NCBI GenBank assembly: GCA_903895845.1
Contig: CAITVK010000098.1
Location: 1-64,000, forward strand
Direction of reading: 5' to 3'
Length of the DNA stretch: 64,000 nt
Source of the DNA: an uncultured Chitinophagaceae bacterium
GTDB lineage: Bacteria; Bacteroidota; Bacteroidia; Chitinophagales; Chitinophagaceae
Position 1 is the first letter of the stretch, and each line of letters opens with the position of its first letter. Made by a program: the position numbers and the translations under genes. Below the pieces are notes generated by a model, which ran no database searches, was not told the origin of the DNA, and worked only from the letters and a program-made list of their open reading frames with translations. Below are positions 63,354-64,000 of this stretch, in pieces.

Positions 63354-64000
63354 ATGCGTTTATATAAGTTAATCTTTCTTTTACTTGGGTTGATACCTCT
63401 ATTGGGAATTGCCCAGTTACATACCTATATCTCGGGCAAGGTGTTGGATGAAAATGATGCTCCATTGCGTGGTGTAACCATTCAGGTTTTGGGCAGATCG
63501 AAGAGTATGATTTCTGATTCTAGTGGTAAGTTCAGAATGATAGTTGCTCCCAACAGACCTTTTGCTTTGATTTTCTCCTCGGTAGGCCGTGCAACTGTAC
63601 AGAAAAACTTAATTGTGGGTGCAGGAAAAGATGATAAAATAACCGTGCGCTTGATGCCTACCATCCGGGAATTAAAAGAAGTGACAGTAACCAATACCAA
63701 TACCAGAAACGAAGCTGGTTCTGTGAGTATCGATGCTTCCAAAACAAATCTGAACCCCTCTCCCCTTAATAACATTGAAAGTCTGATAAAGGTATTTGTA
63801 GGGAGTAACAATGAATTAACGTCCCAATATTCTGTTCGGGGAGGTAGTTATGATGAGAACCTGATTTATGTAAACGACTTCGAGATATTCCGCCCCTATC
63901 TGGTTAATAGTGGTCAACAGGAAGGATTGAGTTTTATTAATCCGGAAATGACTGGTGGTATTAAGTTCTACACCGGTGGCTTCCAATCCAAGTATGGCGA
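63354..64000 (+). CDS. TonB-dependent receptor, N-terminal part (truncated by window)
   Basis: The ATG at 63354 opens a frame that runs off the window end (at least 215 codons). A signal peptide (LIFLLLGLIPLLGIAQ) is followed by a carboxypeptidase-regulatory-like domain (SGKVLDENDAPLRGVTIQV). The plug starts at NPSPLNNIESLIKV with SQYSVRGGSYDENLIYVNDF and continues to FYTGGFQSKYG. A TTG at 63318 and TAATTTG at 63341 may form a promoter, which would put the transcript start very near the ATG. The ligand is unknown. Confidence 0.85.
   Translation, partial: MRLYKLIFLLLGLIPLLGIAQLHTYISGKVLDENDAPLRGVTIQVLGRSKSMISDSSGKFRMIVAPNRPFALIFSSVGRATVQKNLIVGAGKDDKITVRLMPTIRELKEVTVTNTNTRNEAGSVSIDASKTNLNPSPLNNIESLIKVFVGSNNELTSQYSVRGGSYDENLIYVNDFEIFRPYLVNSGQQEGLSFINPEMTGGIKFYTGGFQSKYG

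Noticed and set aside
1-64000. tRNA, rRNA, IS transposase, retron or diversity-generating elements
   Set aside because: I looked for clover-leaf ends, rRNA blocks, transposase and reverse-transcriptase motifs and saw none.

Overview
The window comes from a Bacteroidota genome, most likely Chitinophagaceae or a close relative. The evidence is SusC/SusD pairs, at least four proteins ending in a type IX secretion (T9SS) sorting domain, an exosortase with a PID-CTERM-like substrate, an OstA-like protein next to an MlaD-like protein, TAnnTTTG-type promoter elements and AT-rich intergenic DNA. No rRNA, tRNA, transposase or CRISPR array was recognised.

Positions 1-19431 are the most unusual part: an integron-like gene-cassette array. 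Ten complete cassettes (the lowest is cut by the window edge) carry about 21 genes, all on the minus strand. They are separated by imperfect palindromes of 187-192 bp that begin with AAC and end with GTT. The bases after GTT at one site are the reverse complement of the bases before AAC at the next site, with up to 12-13 positions matching, and this pairing changes from cassette to cassette. That is the arrangement expected if each cassette excises and inserts as a circle at G^TT, as in integrons. The cassettes (minus-strand reading, first to last) span about 17745-19304, 16284-17744, 13594-16283, 8908-13593, 7029-8907, 3999-7028, 3246-3998, 2373-3245, 1461-2372 and 1-1460. At the head of the array (19432-20673) lies a tyrosine recombinase with an unusual N-terminal domain. 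Its R-to-HxxR spacing looks XerC/D-like, so it appears to lack the insertion typical of IntI. A putative primary attachment site (19303-19412) sits between it and the first cassette. Cargo includes defence-type genes (AbiV-like, FRG-domain, DUF4365-like nuclease, HNH, trypsin-like protease, HExxH protein), small membrane and lipoproteins, and large secreted T9SS proteins with one PID-CTERM-like protein.

Positions 20712-31106 hold a MITE-like palindrome, ssb, a 42-bp tandem array, a surface protein gene, and a pectin-type polysaccharide utilisation locus (esterase, GH28, SusD, SusC). Positions 31948-44318 hold two PAS histidine kinases in tandem, a TMEM175-family protein, MlaD-like and OstA-like envelope genes, an antitoxin-like orphan, an AIPR-family phage-resistance gene and an OmpR-type two-component pair. 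Positions 44368-55545 carry lgt, a bacilliredoxin, Hsp20, a barrel-like protein, a 1526-residue modular T9SS protein, and an exosortase cluster. Positions 55747-64000 hold TonB receptors, an acetyltransferase, and a YHYH / MORN / SCO lipoprotein group.

A second unexplained theme is five intergenic tandem arrays (about 21.5, 25.7, 31.5, 36.6 and 48.5 kb). Their unit sequences are unrelated, but every one has a period of 21 bp or 42 bp.
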